Shown: positions 48,765-57,827, numbered from the stretch's first letter. The stretch is 64,000 bases of DNA from Amphritea sp. (GCF_016744155.1 NZ_JADGEW010000007.1:1-64000); one strand, 5' to 3'. Numbers and translations: made by a program. The notes: generated by a model not told the origin, from the letters alone.

Positions 48765-49835
48765 TCAGGCCCATTTTTTTAGGATAGCGACACCCTGTTT
48801 ATAGCCCAGGCCGCCATTTCCATGTACTGCTCCTATGTGATGGCCGGGGCTGGCAATCATCTGCTGGTGCATTTCGATCAGACTGTTCAAAGCAGGATTA
48901 TTCCAGGGGCCCTTGGCCAGATTCATCCCTCCGGTAATGGTAATCAGGTGCTGCTCCAGAAATGCTGGAACCTGTTCTAACAGATCGACCAGGCCACTCG
49001 CTAACAGGAATGCGATAGGGACAACAGGATAGCAGGTGTAAGTTTCTAATAAGGCTTTGCCCTGTCTGAACTGTTCGGCGAAATCGGTTTCGGCCTGATG
49101 ACAGGCTGCTTGATAGGCCAGCTTGAGGTGATCGTAGCTGACAATGTCTTCAACATGCTGCTTACCATCGCCGGGTAAAAAACCGAGCCCTACACCTGAT
49201 ATCTCAAGACAGGTGTCTGCAGGAATCGTCAGCTGTTGAGCGATAGCAGAGCTGCTGATCAGTATTCTGCCTGCAAAATCGATCAGGGGGTTGGCACAGT
49301 CAACGCCACGAAATAGCGGCGTTATATGGTTATACCAGCGCTCATCAGGGAGTTGTTCTGCGATGAGTTGATCTGAAACGACGTTGCGGTAGCTGCACTT
49401 ATAGTTTTCAAACAGATGATGGGCGAGTTGCTGGAAAAGTTCAGCGTCGGCTCCGTGGCGATGAAGAAACTGCTCTGCCAGCTCGTTATAGGCGGTTGTC
49501 AGAGGGTAGTCATCACCATAGATCGCCATCAGATCCAGTCGCTCCTGGCGCTGGTAACCGGTCCGTAGCATGTCCTTGCCACTGATGACGACCGCGTCAG
49601 CTTCACCCCTCTTGATTAAATGCCGGGCATGGGACAATGCTTCGAGTGGGCCGCAGCCACTGCGGTAATGATTCGGCTGTAATTCGCTGTGCCAGGGGGT
49701 GCTTAGAGGATCGATAGTCAGCTCGGTTATCCGGGCTTTCTGTTGTTGAAGCGTTTGTTCCAGTTCCAGGCAGTGCTTCAGAGAGCCTGTTTCATCGACG
49801 GTTTTTGCTGAGGCGATTATCAGGGCTTCCGGCAT
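48765..49835 (-). CDS. Thiolase-like protein (acetyl-CoA acetyltransferase/SCP-x related)
   Basis: 356 residues, shorter than a normal thiolase. The N-terminal part has SGCGPLEALSHARHLIKRGEADAVVISGKDM, where a cysteine sits before a Gly-Pro as in thiolase-fold proteins; the C-terminus GAVHGNGGLGYKQGVAIL resembles the thiolase end. The standard catalytic Cys/His set is not complete by eye, so activity is uncertain. A decayed second copy of this gene lies at 51150-51535, and the original neighbours appear scrambled. Confidence 0.7.
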   Translation of the reverse strand: MPEALIIASAKTVDETGSLKHCLELEQTLQQQKARITELTIDPLSTPWHSELQPNHYRSGCGPLEALSHARHLIKRGEADAVVISGKDMLRTGYQRQERLDLMAIYGDDYPLTTAYNELAEQFLHRHGADAELFQQLAHHLFENYKCSYRNVVSDQLIAEQLPDERWYNHITPLFRGVDCANPLIDFAGRILISSSAIAQQLTIPADTCLEISGVGLGFLPGDGKQHVEDIVSYDHLKLAYQAACHQAETDFAEQFRQGKALLETYTCYPVVPIAFLLASGLVDLLEQVPAFLEQHLITITGGMNLAKGPWNNPALNSLIEMHQQMIASPGHHIGAVHGNGGLGYKQGVAILKKWA

Positions 49836-49923
49836 AACATCAGTTCCAAACAGAGGGAGGTGTTATTCTATCAGGGTTTTCCTGTATAGGCTAAGTGGCC
49901 TAAGCCGCTTGATCCGGGAGGTA

Positions 49924-50056
49924 TTACTTACTGAGCAGTCGTATGCCGCTTTCTTCAATAGCAATTTTTCGTTCTTTATAGCGTCTTCCAATAGACAGCT
50001 TAAATGCTTTTTTACTACAGCTGAACAGGCGTTTGGTCCTTTCCGGAGAGTTTTTT
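49924..50056 (-). pseudogene. 3' fragment of a cvfB-like gene (duplicate)
   Basis: Codes for about 40 residues KRLFSCSKKAFKLSIG...KIAIEESGIRLLSK and a stop, nearly identical to the C-terminus of the intact gene at 51577-52413. Homology breaks off near 50056 at TCCGGAGAG-T(n). It is the right end of copy A of a segmental duplication. Confidence 0.85.
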
Positions 50057-50104
50057 ATTAAGCGTTGACCTGCAGACAGCGGTCCGGAATTTAAGAGGTA
50101 AGGT

Positions 50105-50243
50105 ATGGTATTTCGACTGGGAATAGATACAGGTGGCACATTTACAGATGCGGTGCTGGTGGATGGCCAACAAAAGATTGTGGCTGCCTTCAAAAGCCTG
50201 ACGAGCCGCTATGACCTGACTATCGGTATCGGCAATGCATTAT
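50105..50243 (+). pseudogene. 5' fragment of a hydantoinase/oxoprolinase-family gene
   Basis: About 46 codons: MVFRLGIDTGGTFTDAVLVD, then KIVAAFKSL and TIGIGNAL, matching the ATP-binding N-terminus of HyuA-type proteins (DTGGTFTDA phosphate loop). A ribosome binding site-like AAGAGGTAAGG precedes the ATG. After about 50243 the frame runs into unrelated sequence and stops, so only a small part of a ~600-residue gene remains. Confidence 0.75.
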
Positions 50244-50249
50244 GCGGGT

Positions 50250-50414
50250 GCCTGCTGAAATGCCGCGCGGGAACTTTACCAGCTGGCCCTGAACGTCGGC
50301 ACCGACATCGCGACAGATCTGTAACGCTTCTTCATCGTCATGAAATTCAATGCCGACCTCTTCGATAATAATTTCGGCACTTTTCACGATCAGGCTCAGG
50401 CCGTCATCAAGCAC
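50250..50414 (-). pseudogene. fragment of a trimethylamine methyltransferase (MttB) family gene
   Basis: On the minus strand about 55-65 codons read VLDDGLSLIVKSAEIIIEEVG, then DDEEALQICRDVGADVQG and VKFPRGI, the N-terminal region of MttB-family (COG5598) corrinoid methyltransferases. In-frame similarity extends a little upstream to about 50438 before a stop. The rest of the ~500-residue gene is missing. It abuts the hydantoinase fragment head to head, an arrangement produced by deletion. Confidence 0.65.
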
Positions 50415-50501
50415 ACCGCTGGTGTTTAACGTTAGCCAGGTCTTTGGTGCGAGTGGTCAGATATCCATCTGCAGCTAATAGTTATGCAGTGTTATACGCC
50501 G

Positions 50502-50876
50502 TTAGTGCTGGGTATAGCCATCTTCGTGCATTGCCTCACGCGCTTTCTCTAGATCCAGTTTCTCAATCGGATCAGACAGATAGTAAGGTAGCTCGACCGA
50601 TTCATCGGTCAGCTGGATCATCTTGCCTTCTATTAGCCTATCGATAACCGATTCAATAGTTTTGACTAATTCGGTAGGTACCGATGCCGGGTATTGGACC
50701 GTCATATAATCAATAAGCTGTTGCAGGGTATGTTGACCATCGGCCAGTGACACGACGATACCCAGCCAGTCTTCAATGTCTGTTGTGTGTGTAGGATTAT
50801 GGATATTAACCAATGCGATCCTGCCGCCCTTACGAGTGAAAATAACGTTACGATAAAAATACTTGTTGGTTTCCAA
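50502..50876 (-). CDS. Small PqqD-like winged-helix protein, function unknown
   Basis: 124 residues from a TTG start without a clear ribosome binding site; there is no ATG or GTG before the upstream in-frame stop, so the N-terminus may be truncated. The middle (SLADGQHTLQQLIDYMTVQYP, then KTIESVIDRLIEGKMIQL) resembles the helical PqqD fold that binds peptide leaders or partner enzymes. It lies among gene fragments and may itself be a remnant. Confidence 0.45.
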   Translation of the reverse strand: METNKYFYRNVIFTRKGGRIALVNIHNPTHTTDIEDWLGIVVSLADGQHTLQQLIDYMTVQYPASVPTELVKTIESVIDRLIEGKMIQLTDESVELPYYLSDPIEKLDLEKAREAMHEDGYTQH

Positions 50877-51149
50877 GGCAGGGCCCCCAGTTGGTAAATT
50901 CAGTGCCAGACTATAGCAAGCACAAGGGGAAGGCTATATACCTCTTAAGTGAAGGCCGATGGAAATGTGTTACTCAAAACCCAGCTCTTTCAAACTGACT
51001 TTTTGATATCTCTTTATTGCAGATAGACGTTTTTTCTTTGCTTTTACTTCGGTACAGCGCTTTAACGGTTACGCCTTTGGTTTTCTGGGGTTGCGTCTTG
51101 ATCGGCGTGTCTGGCCGCCACTTGCGGAGCCTCCGGCGACACTCAGATC

Positions 51150-51535
51150 TCTGTTAAGCTGGGCTTTAGCTCCAGTGCTGCTGATCAGCATTCTGCCTGA
51201 AAAATCGATCAAGGGATTGGCACAGTCAACGCTAAATACGGTTATACCATCGCTCATCAGAGAGTTGTTCTGCGATAAGTTGATCTTAAACGACGTTGCG
51301 GTAGCTGCACTTATAGTCTTCAAACAGATGATGGGCGAGTTGATGGAAAAGCTCAGCATCGGCTCCGTGGCGATGAAGAAACTGCTCTGCCAGCTTGTTA
51401 TAGGCGGTTGTTAGGGGGTAGTCAGCTCGGTTATCCGGGCTTTCTGCTGTTGAAGTGTTTGTTCCAGTTCCAGGCAGTACTTCAGAGAGTTTGCTTCATC
51501 GACGGTTCTTGCTGAGGCGATTATCAGGGCTTTCC
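51150..51535 (-). pseudogene. decayed duplicate of the thiolase-like gene
   Basis: About 85-90% similar by eye to 49245-49880 but with deletions and stops. Two deletions run precisely between short direct repeats present in the intact copy: TAGTCA (49507 and 49715; 208 nt lost) and ATCAGGG (49819 and 49870; 51 nt lost, including the start codon). A third loss of about 14 nt is near 51230. The gene cannot be functional. To its left, 50877-51150 contains no recognisable gene. Confidence 0.88.
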
Positions 51536-51576
51536 TGTGTAGACTAAGCGGCCTAAGCCGCTTGATCCGGTAGGTA

Positions 51577-52413
51577 TTACTTACTGATCAGCCGTATACC
51601 GCTTTCTTCAATAGCAATCTTTCGCTCTTTATAGAGTCTTCCGATAGACAGCTTAAATGCTTTTTTACTACAGCTGAACAGGCGTTTGATCATTTCCGGA
51701 GAGGTTTTATCGTTGGCAGCGATATACCCGTCGTGCTCCTCTAAGAGGTGCATGATACGCTTACCCAGGTCATCAGTTTTGCCATAGCCTAGTTGCTGCA
51801 GGCATAGGTTTATCTTGCCATCGGGGCGAACCAGCTTAATGAAGCCTTTCATCCGCTGGCCATAACGTACCGGTTTAAAGACGTCATCATCGTAGATAAC
51901 TCCCCAGTGCTGCCCGTTAATGATCGCTTTGTAGCCGATGTGGGTGTGGTCTTCGATGATAAGGTCGACCTGCTGGCCTTTCTCATAACTATGAGGGTAG
52001 TTATCTAGAAACTTATTTAGTTTAGTTGTGCCCGCAATCCGATCCGTTTCCTGATCAAGGTAAACATAAACAATCTGCTCCTGATCTTTCTCAACGGTTT
52101 TCTTCTGCTCGCTGAAAGGTACCAAAAGGTCTTTGGGCAGGCCCCAGTCGAAGAATGCACCGATGCGATTAAGATCCAGTACTTTGAGGCAGGCGAAGTC
52201 ACCGACCTGGGCTTTAGGGGTCTCTGTAGTGGCGATCAGAAAATCATCGGAGTCACGGTAGATAAATACATTGAGACTGTCTCCAATGGCGGTATTTTCC
52301 GGGACATAGCGCTGTGGTAGCAGAATTTCTCCCAGCTCTTCGCCGTCGAGATAGATGCCGAATTTAACTTCTTTGACCACTTCCAGAGTGTTGAACCGGC
52401 CGATCATTGTCAT
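51577..52413 (-). CDS. S1-domain RNA-binding protein of the CvfB family
   Basis: 278 residues. Several S1-like beta-barrel units (GDFACLKVLDLNRIGAFFDWGLPKDLLVPF at about 70, GQRMKGFIKLVRPDGKINLCLQ at about 190) and a C-terminal winged helix that ends KKAFKLSIGRLYKERKIAIEESGIRL, as in CvfB/YitL proteins. These bind RNA; Staphylococcus CvfB affects virulence-gene expression. Its last ~45 codons are duplicated at 49924-50056. The ATG at 52413 is preceded by a weak ribosome binding site. Confidence 0.9.
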   Translation of the reverse strand: MTMIGRFNTLEVVKEVKFGIYLDGEELGEILLPQRYVPENTAIGDSLNVFIYRDSDDFLIATTETPKAQVGDFACLKVLDLNRIGAFFDWGLPKDLLVPFSEQKKTVEKDQEQIVYVYLDQETDRIAGTTKLNKFLDNYPHSYEKGQQVDLIIEDHTHIGYKAIINGQHWGVIYDDDVFKPVRYGQRMKGFIKLVRPDGKINLCLQQLGYGKTDDLGKRIMHLLEEHDGYIAANDKTSPEMIKRLFSCSKKAFKLSIGRLYKERKIAIEESGIRLISK

Positions 52414-52429
52414 GGGAGTCTGTGCCTCA

Positions 52430-52464
52430 TAAAAAATAGAAAAAACGGAGACTGGCTCCGTTTT
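52430..52464 (-). terminator. terminator of luxS
   Basis: On the minus strand AAAACGGAG pairs with CTCCGTTTT (52456-52464 with 52442-52450) and is followed by a long T-rich tract. It lies 25 nt past the luxS stop and just before the cvfB-like gene. Confidence 0.88.
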
Positions 52465-52488
52465 AGGATCAGTGTATTGCGCGGTTGT

Positions 52489-53001
52489 TTATGAATGGTC
52501 TTTCAAAAACTCAGGGTCAAGCTGCAGCTCGTTATTGCTGTTAATGCTGATGCCTCGCTCACGGATGTTTTTAGCGATCAGCTTAGCTTCTCCCAGAGAG
52601 TGCATGCTGTAGGTTCCGCACTGATATTCGTTCAGTTCAGGAATTTCGCTCTGCTTCTCAACCTGCTGAACATCGTCCATCGCTGCCAGCCAGGCATCTG
52701 CGACTTGCTGCTCTACTGGTGTGCCGATCAGGCTCATGTAAAAACCGGTACGGCATCCCATTGGAGAGATGTCGATAATCTCAACACCATTGCCATTCAG
52801 ATGATCGCGCATAAAGCCCGCGAAGAGGTGTTCAAGGGTATGGATGCCCTTTTCAGTCAAGATCTCTTCATTTGGCAGACAAAAGCGCAGGTCAAAGACG
52901 GTAATGGCATCGCCGCCAGGGGTAGTCATCGTCTTGGCAACACGCACTGCCGGGGCATTCATACGGGTGTGATCAACAGTAAAACTATCTAACAGAGGCA
53001 T
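52489..53001 (-). CDS. luxS: S-ribosylhomocysteine lyase LuxS
   Basis: 170 residues, the full length of the family. LuxS converts S-ribosylhomocysteine to homocysteine and DPD, the precursor of autoinducer 2, and is part of the activated methyl cycle. The iron/zinc ligands are in [12 protein letters not shown] (His-x3-His) and YQCGTYSMH (Cys). The substrate loop [11 protein letters not shown] is intact with its catalytic Cys. It has its own terminator and appears to be a single-gene unit. No AI-2 receptor genes are in the window. Confidence 0.97.
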   Translation of the reverse strand: MPLLDSFTVDHTRMNAPAVRVAKTMTTPGGDAITVFDLRFCLPNEEILTEKGIHTLEHLFAGFMRDHLNGNGVEIIDISPMGCRTGFYMSLIGTPVEQQVADAWLAAMDDVQQVEKQSEIPELNEYQCGTYSMHSLGEAKLIAKNIRERGISINSNNELQLDPEFLKDHS

Positions 53002-53108
53002 GTCGGAATCTCATAGGAAATTACAAATAGTATATTGGGCTGATTATCCCAGTATTACGTTGGGAAATTAACCCTTTACAGATGATTTCTTTTCAGGCGA
53101 TTAACCGC

Positions 53109-53855
53109 CTATATCTCTTTGAGTCGGTTTAGCAATGCACGGGCCGGAAAGCCTAATTTTTTTTCCAGTTTTTTTGCTCCGTTCAGCAGTGCTCTGGGGT
53201 TCGATTCAGGTTTACCATCTTTAAATGCAAAAGCGATCAAGTTACCACTATCCACGGTACAGCAGAGCCAGTTGTCACCGAAAATTTGGGTGAGCTGCTG
53301 GTTGGCTAATGGGTGGAAACCGTCACCCTCATCCCAGAGATTCAATACCAGCACCCCCTGATCATTCAGCAGATGGTAACAATGGTGCAAATATTCATCT
53401 TGCAGTTGCTGGTGCAGCATCCCTGCGTCGGTAAACAGGTCTGTGAAGATCATGTCCTGAGGTTCTATTGTTTGCTGCAGGTACTCCAGAGCGTCGCTAA
53501 TCGTAATGGTAAGGCGGTCGGATACCGGAAGCTGAAAATGTTTAGCTGCGGCCGCCAATACCTGAGGGCGGAGTTCGGCAACACTGATAGTCAGGTTATC
53601 AGAGTAATTGAGTAATGCCTGAATCAGTGAACCTCCACCCAGGCCAAGCATTAATACCTGATGAGGATTAGGTTGGTAGAGTAGGCCTAGTAGCATCGCT
53701 TGTAGATATTGATATACAGGGTATTCCGGACGACTAAGTTCGATCCGGCTTTGTTCGCCGCCAGAACCAAAACTCATATAGCGGAAAGGACCATCATCAT
53801 AAACATAGATTGGGCCGTACTCGTCAAAATAACAGGCTATCTCTGTTCCATGCAT
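53109..53855 (-). CDS. Spermidine-synthase-like methyltransferase-fold protein
   Basis: 248 residues from ATG 53855; the frame stays open to 53957 but the family-like sequence begins HGTEIACYFDEYGPIYVYDDG. The nucleotide/dcSAM-binding motif is VLMLGLGGGSLIQALL, followed by VAELRPQVLAAAAKHF and DALEYLQQ. The Asp that acts as base in true spermidine synthases is present only in altered context (TDLFTDAGM), and the N-terminal putrescine domain is reduced, so polyamine synthesis is uncertain. Confidence 0.75.
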   Translation of the reverse strand: MHGTEIACYFDEYGPIYVYDDGPFRYMSFGSGGEQSRIELSRPEYPVYQYLQAMLLGLLYQPNPHQVLMLGLGGGSLIQALLNYSDNLTISVAELRPQVLAAAAKHFQLPVSDRLTITISDALEYLQQTIEPQDMIFTDLFTDAGMLHQQLQDEYLHHCYHLLNDQGVLVLNLWDEGDGFHPLANQQLTQIFGDNWLCCTVDSGNLIAFAFKDGKPESNPRALLNGAKKLEKKLGFPARALLNRLKEI

Positions 53856-54086
53856 GTTGCTCAAAAGGTACTCCAGAATAAAGGCAGAATATATTGCACT
53901 GCAAAATAAAGATTGATTCAAGTCAGTGTTTCTAGGTTCAAGATTAAACCTATGCAACTTTTCTCTCGGTTAACGGTTATTTTTTCATCTAAATTAGCCA
54001 CTTAGTTGAACAGCATGAGTGGCCGACTTCTCCTATCATTAATGAACTGCAGTAGAGATAAAAAAAATAAAAGGCGGGAGAGTCCT

Positions 54087-54296
54087 ATGAGGAAAAGTCA
54101 GTTGGCGACAGCCTATTGTATCGGCTGTGGCTGTAATGATCATCACAGTTGCGATACTGATTATGGAAAATGTACCTGGATCATCGTTGACCGGGAGTTG
54201 AATGCGGGAGTATGCAGTGGTTGTGAAGAGGCATTAGCTGCCTGGCAACAGGGAGCGAGGACTGCTCCGATGCTGCAAGCGCAGGCCAATCTGTAA
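54087..54296 (+). CDS. Small Cys-rich zinc-finger-like protein
   Basis: 69 residues from ATG 54087 with GGGAGAG 5 nt upstream. The pattern AYCIGCGCNDHHSC, CTW and VCSGC resembles a widespread small domain found alone or in phage-related and chromosomal proteins. Function is unknown. The frame open from 54006 is not used. A bidirectional terminator lies downstream. Confidence 0.7.
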   Translation: MRKSQLATAYCIGCGCNDHHSCDTDYGKCTWIIVDRELNAGVCSGCEEALAAWQQGARTAPMLQAQANL

Positions 54297-54365
54297 TATG
54301 ACAGATTAATAGAGAGGAGGCTTGTTAACCTCTTCCTAAGCCTAACAACTTATAAGTAAAGTAGT

Positions 54366-54395
54366 AAAAAAGGAGCCATTGGCTCCTTTTTTGTT
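54366..54395. terminator. bidirectional terminator
   Basis: AAAAAAGGAGCCA pairs with TGGCTCCTTTTTT around 54378-54381, with T-runs on both strands. It serves the small zinc-finger gene on the left and the DUF1329 gene on the right. Confidence 0.88.
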
Positions 54396-54434
54396 TTTGC
54401 CTAGTAATCATAGACAGCAGTTATAGGCCTAGAT

Positions 54435-55787
54435 TTAACGTTTACCCATGCGGCGGATCGCCTGTGGAGTGAAATCGCTGTGTTTGAAGCGAGCGTTGAA
54501 ATCAAATCCATCTCCCTCTTCATTGGTCAGACTACCCACCAGATAACGGTTGGATTGCAAGTCATATAGCGCCTCCGCTGTCAGCCAGGGTACCTGGGCA
54601 TCCTGATACTGCATCTGGTGCGCCTCACCGACGCGCCAGAGTTGATCGCGGCCATCAAAGTGATCCACAACCGCTGCCTGCCAGGTATCTTCATCTATGT
54701 AGAATACGCGTTTAGCGTAAACGTGGCGTGCGCCCTCTTTCAGCGTGGCCTCCACTTTCCATACTCGGTGTAGCTCGTATCGGCTGTATTCAGGGTTGAG
54801 ATGCCCCTTGGTTAGAATATCCGTATATTTTAGATTACGGTCAGCCAGTTTGTAGCTGTTGTAAGGGATGTAGATCTCCTCTTTACCGACCAAGTTCCAG
54901 TCGTAACGATCGGGAGCTCCATTAAACATATCCAGATTATCGGAAGTACGCTGCCCGTCAGATGCTGTTCCTGGAGCATCATAAGCGATCTGTGGCGCAC
55001 GACGTACACGACGTTGGCCAGCATTATAGACCCATGCTTCACGGGGTTTAGCTATCTGATTCTGGGCTTCATGTACCAGCAGCACATTGCCGGTTAAACG
55101 CGCCGGTGCTTTTATCTGCTGAACAAAATAGAACAGAATGTTGTCGTCCTTCGCGGTGCTGCCCTCTTTCAGGTAGTTGGGCCATGACATTTTTTCGGTA
55201 ATTTTCACCGGAACAAAGTTACCATTAGCGTGCACAGGTACCTGCACAAATGTCCGCTCTAGGGCGCCACCCCGATAGCGGGTCATATGGTTCCAGATGA
55301 CTTCCAGGCCGCTCTGAGGAATTGGGAAAGGAACGCCTTCCTGTGTATTGCTGCTCAGCCCGTTGCCGTTGTCGACCAGTTCTGATTGCACTGCATTACT
55401 ACGTGCATAGTCATACTGAGCCTGGGGCAATGAAGCACTGCGATGCGTTGGATAGACATTCATTTTGAATGTATCCGGGTACTTAGCAAGTAGTGCCAGC
55501 TGTCCCTCTGTCAGATGCTGTTTGTGCTTTGATGCGTTTTCAGCCGTGATGGTCAGTAGTGGCTGTTCATCGGCGTAAGGGTCTTTAAAGCGTTCGCCTC
55601 CTGGGGGGAGCCCTCCATCCCAGGCTGGAATAGTGCCTGCTGCATTTCCTGCCATCTCTGCGCCCATTGGCGTCAGGCTGTTACCTAACTTAGCGGCTTC
55701 TGTTTCGGAAACAGCTGCCATCAGTTGCAAGCTAAAACTTAAACCCATAGCGGAGCTAAGGATCAGTGCAGTCGATTTAAACGTCAT
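54435..55787 (-). CDS. DUF1329 outer-membrane lipoprotein-sorting-like protein
   Basis: 450 residues with a Sec signal peptide (cleavage near LMAAVS). The family core is visible in LTPMGAEMAGNAAGTIPAWDGGLPP at the mature N-terminus, VWNHMTRYRGGALER and VWKVEATLKEGARHVYAKRVFYIDEDTW in the second half. DUF1329 has a LolA/LolB-like fold and probably binds a hydrophobic molecule in the periplasm. It is encoded 25 nt after the DUF1302 gene, its constant partner. Confidence 0.9.
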   Translation of the reverse strand: MTFKSTALILSSAMGLSFSLQLMAAVSETEAAKLGNSLTPMGAEMAGNAAGTIPAWDGGLPPGGERFKDPYADEQPLLTITAENASKHKQHLTEGQLALLAKYPDTFKMNVYPTHRSASLPQAQYDYARSNAVQSELVDNGNGLSSNTQEGVPFPIPQSGLEVIWNHMTRYRGGALERTFVQVPVHANGNFVPVKITEKMSWPNYLKEGSTAKDDNILFYFVQQIKAPARLTGNVLLVHEAQNQIAKPREAWVYNAGQRRVRRAPQIAYDAPGTASDGQRTSDNLDMFNGAPDRYDWNLVGKEEIYIPYNSYKLADRNLKYTDILTKGHLNPEYSRYELHRVWKVEATLKEGARHVYAKRVFYIDEDTWQAAVVDHFDGRDQLWRVGEAHQMQYQDAQVPWLTAEALYDLQSNRYLVGSLTNEEGDGFDFNARFKHSDFTPQAIRRMGKR

Positions 55788-55812
55788 AATATTCTCCTGT
55801 AATCCTTAACTA

Positions 55813-57645
55813 TTAAAATGAGGCCGATGCGCTGAGAGAAAGGAAATCTCGGTCATCAATAGCGTTATAGTCGCCACCAAAGAAATCCGTATAGCCTAGT
55901 TGTACGCGGTATTGATTCAGGTAATCAGCGGTCAGACTGATAGTTGCGGCTTTTTCGCCTTCACCAAATGATGCTCCTGGTTCAGGCCCATAGCCCTCAA
56001 TGCCATGTTTAAAGCTGACTTCTGGCTTAAGATTAACGCCAGCAAACACATCTGAGTATGTCAGGTTGGCTCTAACGACATAACCAAGAGAGTTTTGGGT
56101 GACAAAACCGTCATTGTCTCCAGCGGTATAGCCGAACAAACTATTCCGCCCGTATTTGACTGCTGAATCGCTGTCATCGAGATCGTGTACATGGGTCCAG
56201 CCCAGTTCGCCGATCAGCGTCATTCGACTAGCGCCCATCACCTGGTCAACAAACTTCACAAGGCTGGTTTGTACCTGAGTTACATCGAATTGGTCATAAC
56301 CTTGAACGTAACCATCACCACCACCTAAAAAGTCACCAAATGCAGCCGAAACTCGGGAGTTTGCAGGATTACCTGGAGCTGTTCCGCCAGTTAGCATGGA
56401 AGCTACTAGCATTGATCCATTTAATTGTAGGGGGACGTCTCTTTTATGGCTGACTTCACCGGACCAGGCTAGTTCGCCTATGTTGCTGTTCCAGCTAATT
56501 CCGGCCATATAAATATCTTCCGGATATTCAATAAAGTATTCCGACGAGAAGGTGGCTCCTGCAGGAAGGGCCCCAAGCTGGGCTACGCCGCTGATGAGTG
56601 GGAGCCGGCTATGGTATTTAGTGAGATAAAAACCGAATTCAGTACTGTTCAGTTCTTCAGCGAAATAGCGAAAAGCTAAGCCGTATTGACCGTCGTCGCT
56701 AGGCTCACGAATCCCATCAGCATTACGATCGACAACAGCGCCAATTGCAGCAGCTGTTCCACCGTAGTAATTCTGATCGTCTACACCTAATACTGGGTGG
56801 CCATCGGCGAAGATGCGAATACCATTACAGCCTTCGGAGCTAATATCTGCGGCTGAGAAATATGTACCGCAACCATCGACAACGGTTTTTTCCCATTCCA
56901 GCTGATAGAAGGCTTCAACACTCAGGTTATCGGTTACACCGAGGGAGGCAAAGGCCATATTAACCGGCAACAATCCTTCTTTTACTTCTGCACCTGCCCG
57001 ACGGAAGGCGTTTACATCGAATGGGTTGATGACGTTAATGCCGCCCTGAATAAAGGTGCTTTCACCCCAGTTCACAACCTGACGGCCCAGTCGTAGGTCA
57101 AGAGGTTGATCGTTCAGTTCAAATTCGCCATAGATATAGGCATCGAGAATCTCTGCACCGGAGAATTTGGCATAGTCATTAAAGCCGCTATCATCAAGGG
57201 AGGAGTTGGAGGCGTAGCCGTTGGGGATATGACCATGATTTACGCTGCCTTCGCTCAGAGCGTAGTCGTACCAATATTTACCGCGAATAAAAGCGCCGAT
57301 ATTGTCTTTGCTTAGCTCAAGATCATGAACACCCTTAATTACTGTAGAGAAGGCATCACCCTTTGAGTAGTTTTGAGTACCATCATCGAAACTACCTAAG
57401 TCAGCTCCGGTTCCCCCATTGGCTTTGGATACCAGATCGCTATTAGTGTCACTCATTCGCCAGCTCGAGCCGATGGATATCTGAGAATCAAAACGGCCTT
57501 CGATCTCTCCGAGGTTAAATTCGACTGCGGCAGCCGGGCCTGCAAGGGTCGCTGTGAAAATTGCGAGGGATATGCTCTGCGAGAGTCTGTTACGTATCGG
57601 GGTGGGGCGCCAGGGTGCTGACGTCCTTATCGATCTGTGTGCCAT
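55813..57645 (-). CDS. DUF1302 outer-membrane channel-like protein
   Basis: 610 residues from ATG 57645 (AAGGTGA 5 nt upstream). A signal peptide ends near GPAAA-VEFNLGEIEGRFDSQISIG. The mature protein has alternating beta segments and ends in an aromatic (SLSASASF), typical of outer-membrane barrels. Family blocks include LRLGRQVVNWGESTFIQGGINVINPFD. Family members work with DUF1329 proteins, YCF48-like proteins and RND permeases, probably in moving lipids or other hydrophobic compounds; substrate unknown. Confidence 0.9.
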   Translation of the reverse strand: MAHRSIRTSAPWRPTPIRNRLSQSISLAIFTATLAGPAAAVEFNLGEIEGRFDSQISIGSSWRMSDTNSDLVSKANGGTGADLGSFDDGTQNYSKGDAFSTVIKGVHDLELSKDNIGAFIRGKYWYDYALSEGSVNHGHIPNGYASNSSLDDSGFNDYAKFSGAEILDAYIYGEFELNDQPLDLRLGRQVVNWGESTFIQGGINVINPFDVNAFRRAGAEVKEGLLPVNMAFASLGVTDNLSVEAFYQLEWEKTVVDGCGTYFSAADISSEGCNGIRIFADGHPVLGVDDQNYYGGTAAAIGAVVDRNADGIREPSDDGQYGLAFRYFAEELNSTEFGFYLTKYHSRLPLISGVAQLGALPAGATFSSEYFIEYPEDIYMAGISWNSNIGELAWSGEVSHKRDVPLQLNGSMLVASMLTGGTAPGNPANSRVSAAFGDFLGGGDGYVQGYDQFDVTQVQTSLVKFVDQVMGASRMTLIGELGWTHVHDLDDSDSAVKYGRNSLFGYTAGDNDGFVTQNSLGYVVRANLTYSDVFAGVNLKPEVSFKHGIEGYGPEPGASFGEGEKAATISLTADYLNQYRVQLGYTDFFGGDYNAIDDRDFLSLSASASF

Positions 57646-57827
57646 TTCGTTCACCTTCTCAGTCATTTGTTATTTTTGTCGTTCAGCTAATCCGGTTGGG
57701 CCGGAGTCACTTGTCTTCTGATCTGTACTTATCTGGCCAATCATCAGAGCAGGAGAACACTCGTGAATTGAATATAAGGTAGGATAGATAATCCTTTATC
57801 CGTAGCTATATTCACAATAACAATAGC

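Noticed and set aside
48765-51712. Insertion sequence or transposon as cause of the duplication
   Set aside because: No transposase frame, terminal inverted repeats or target-site duplications could be seen at the edges.
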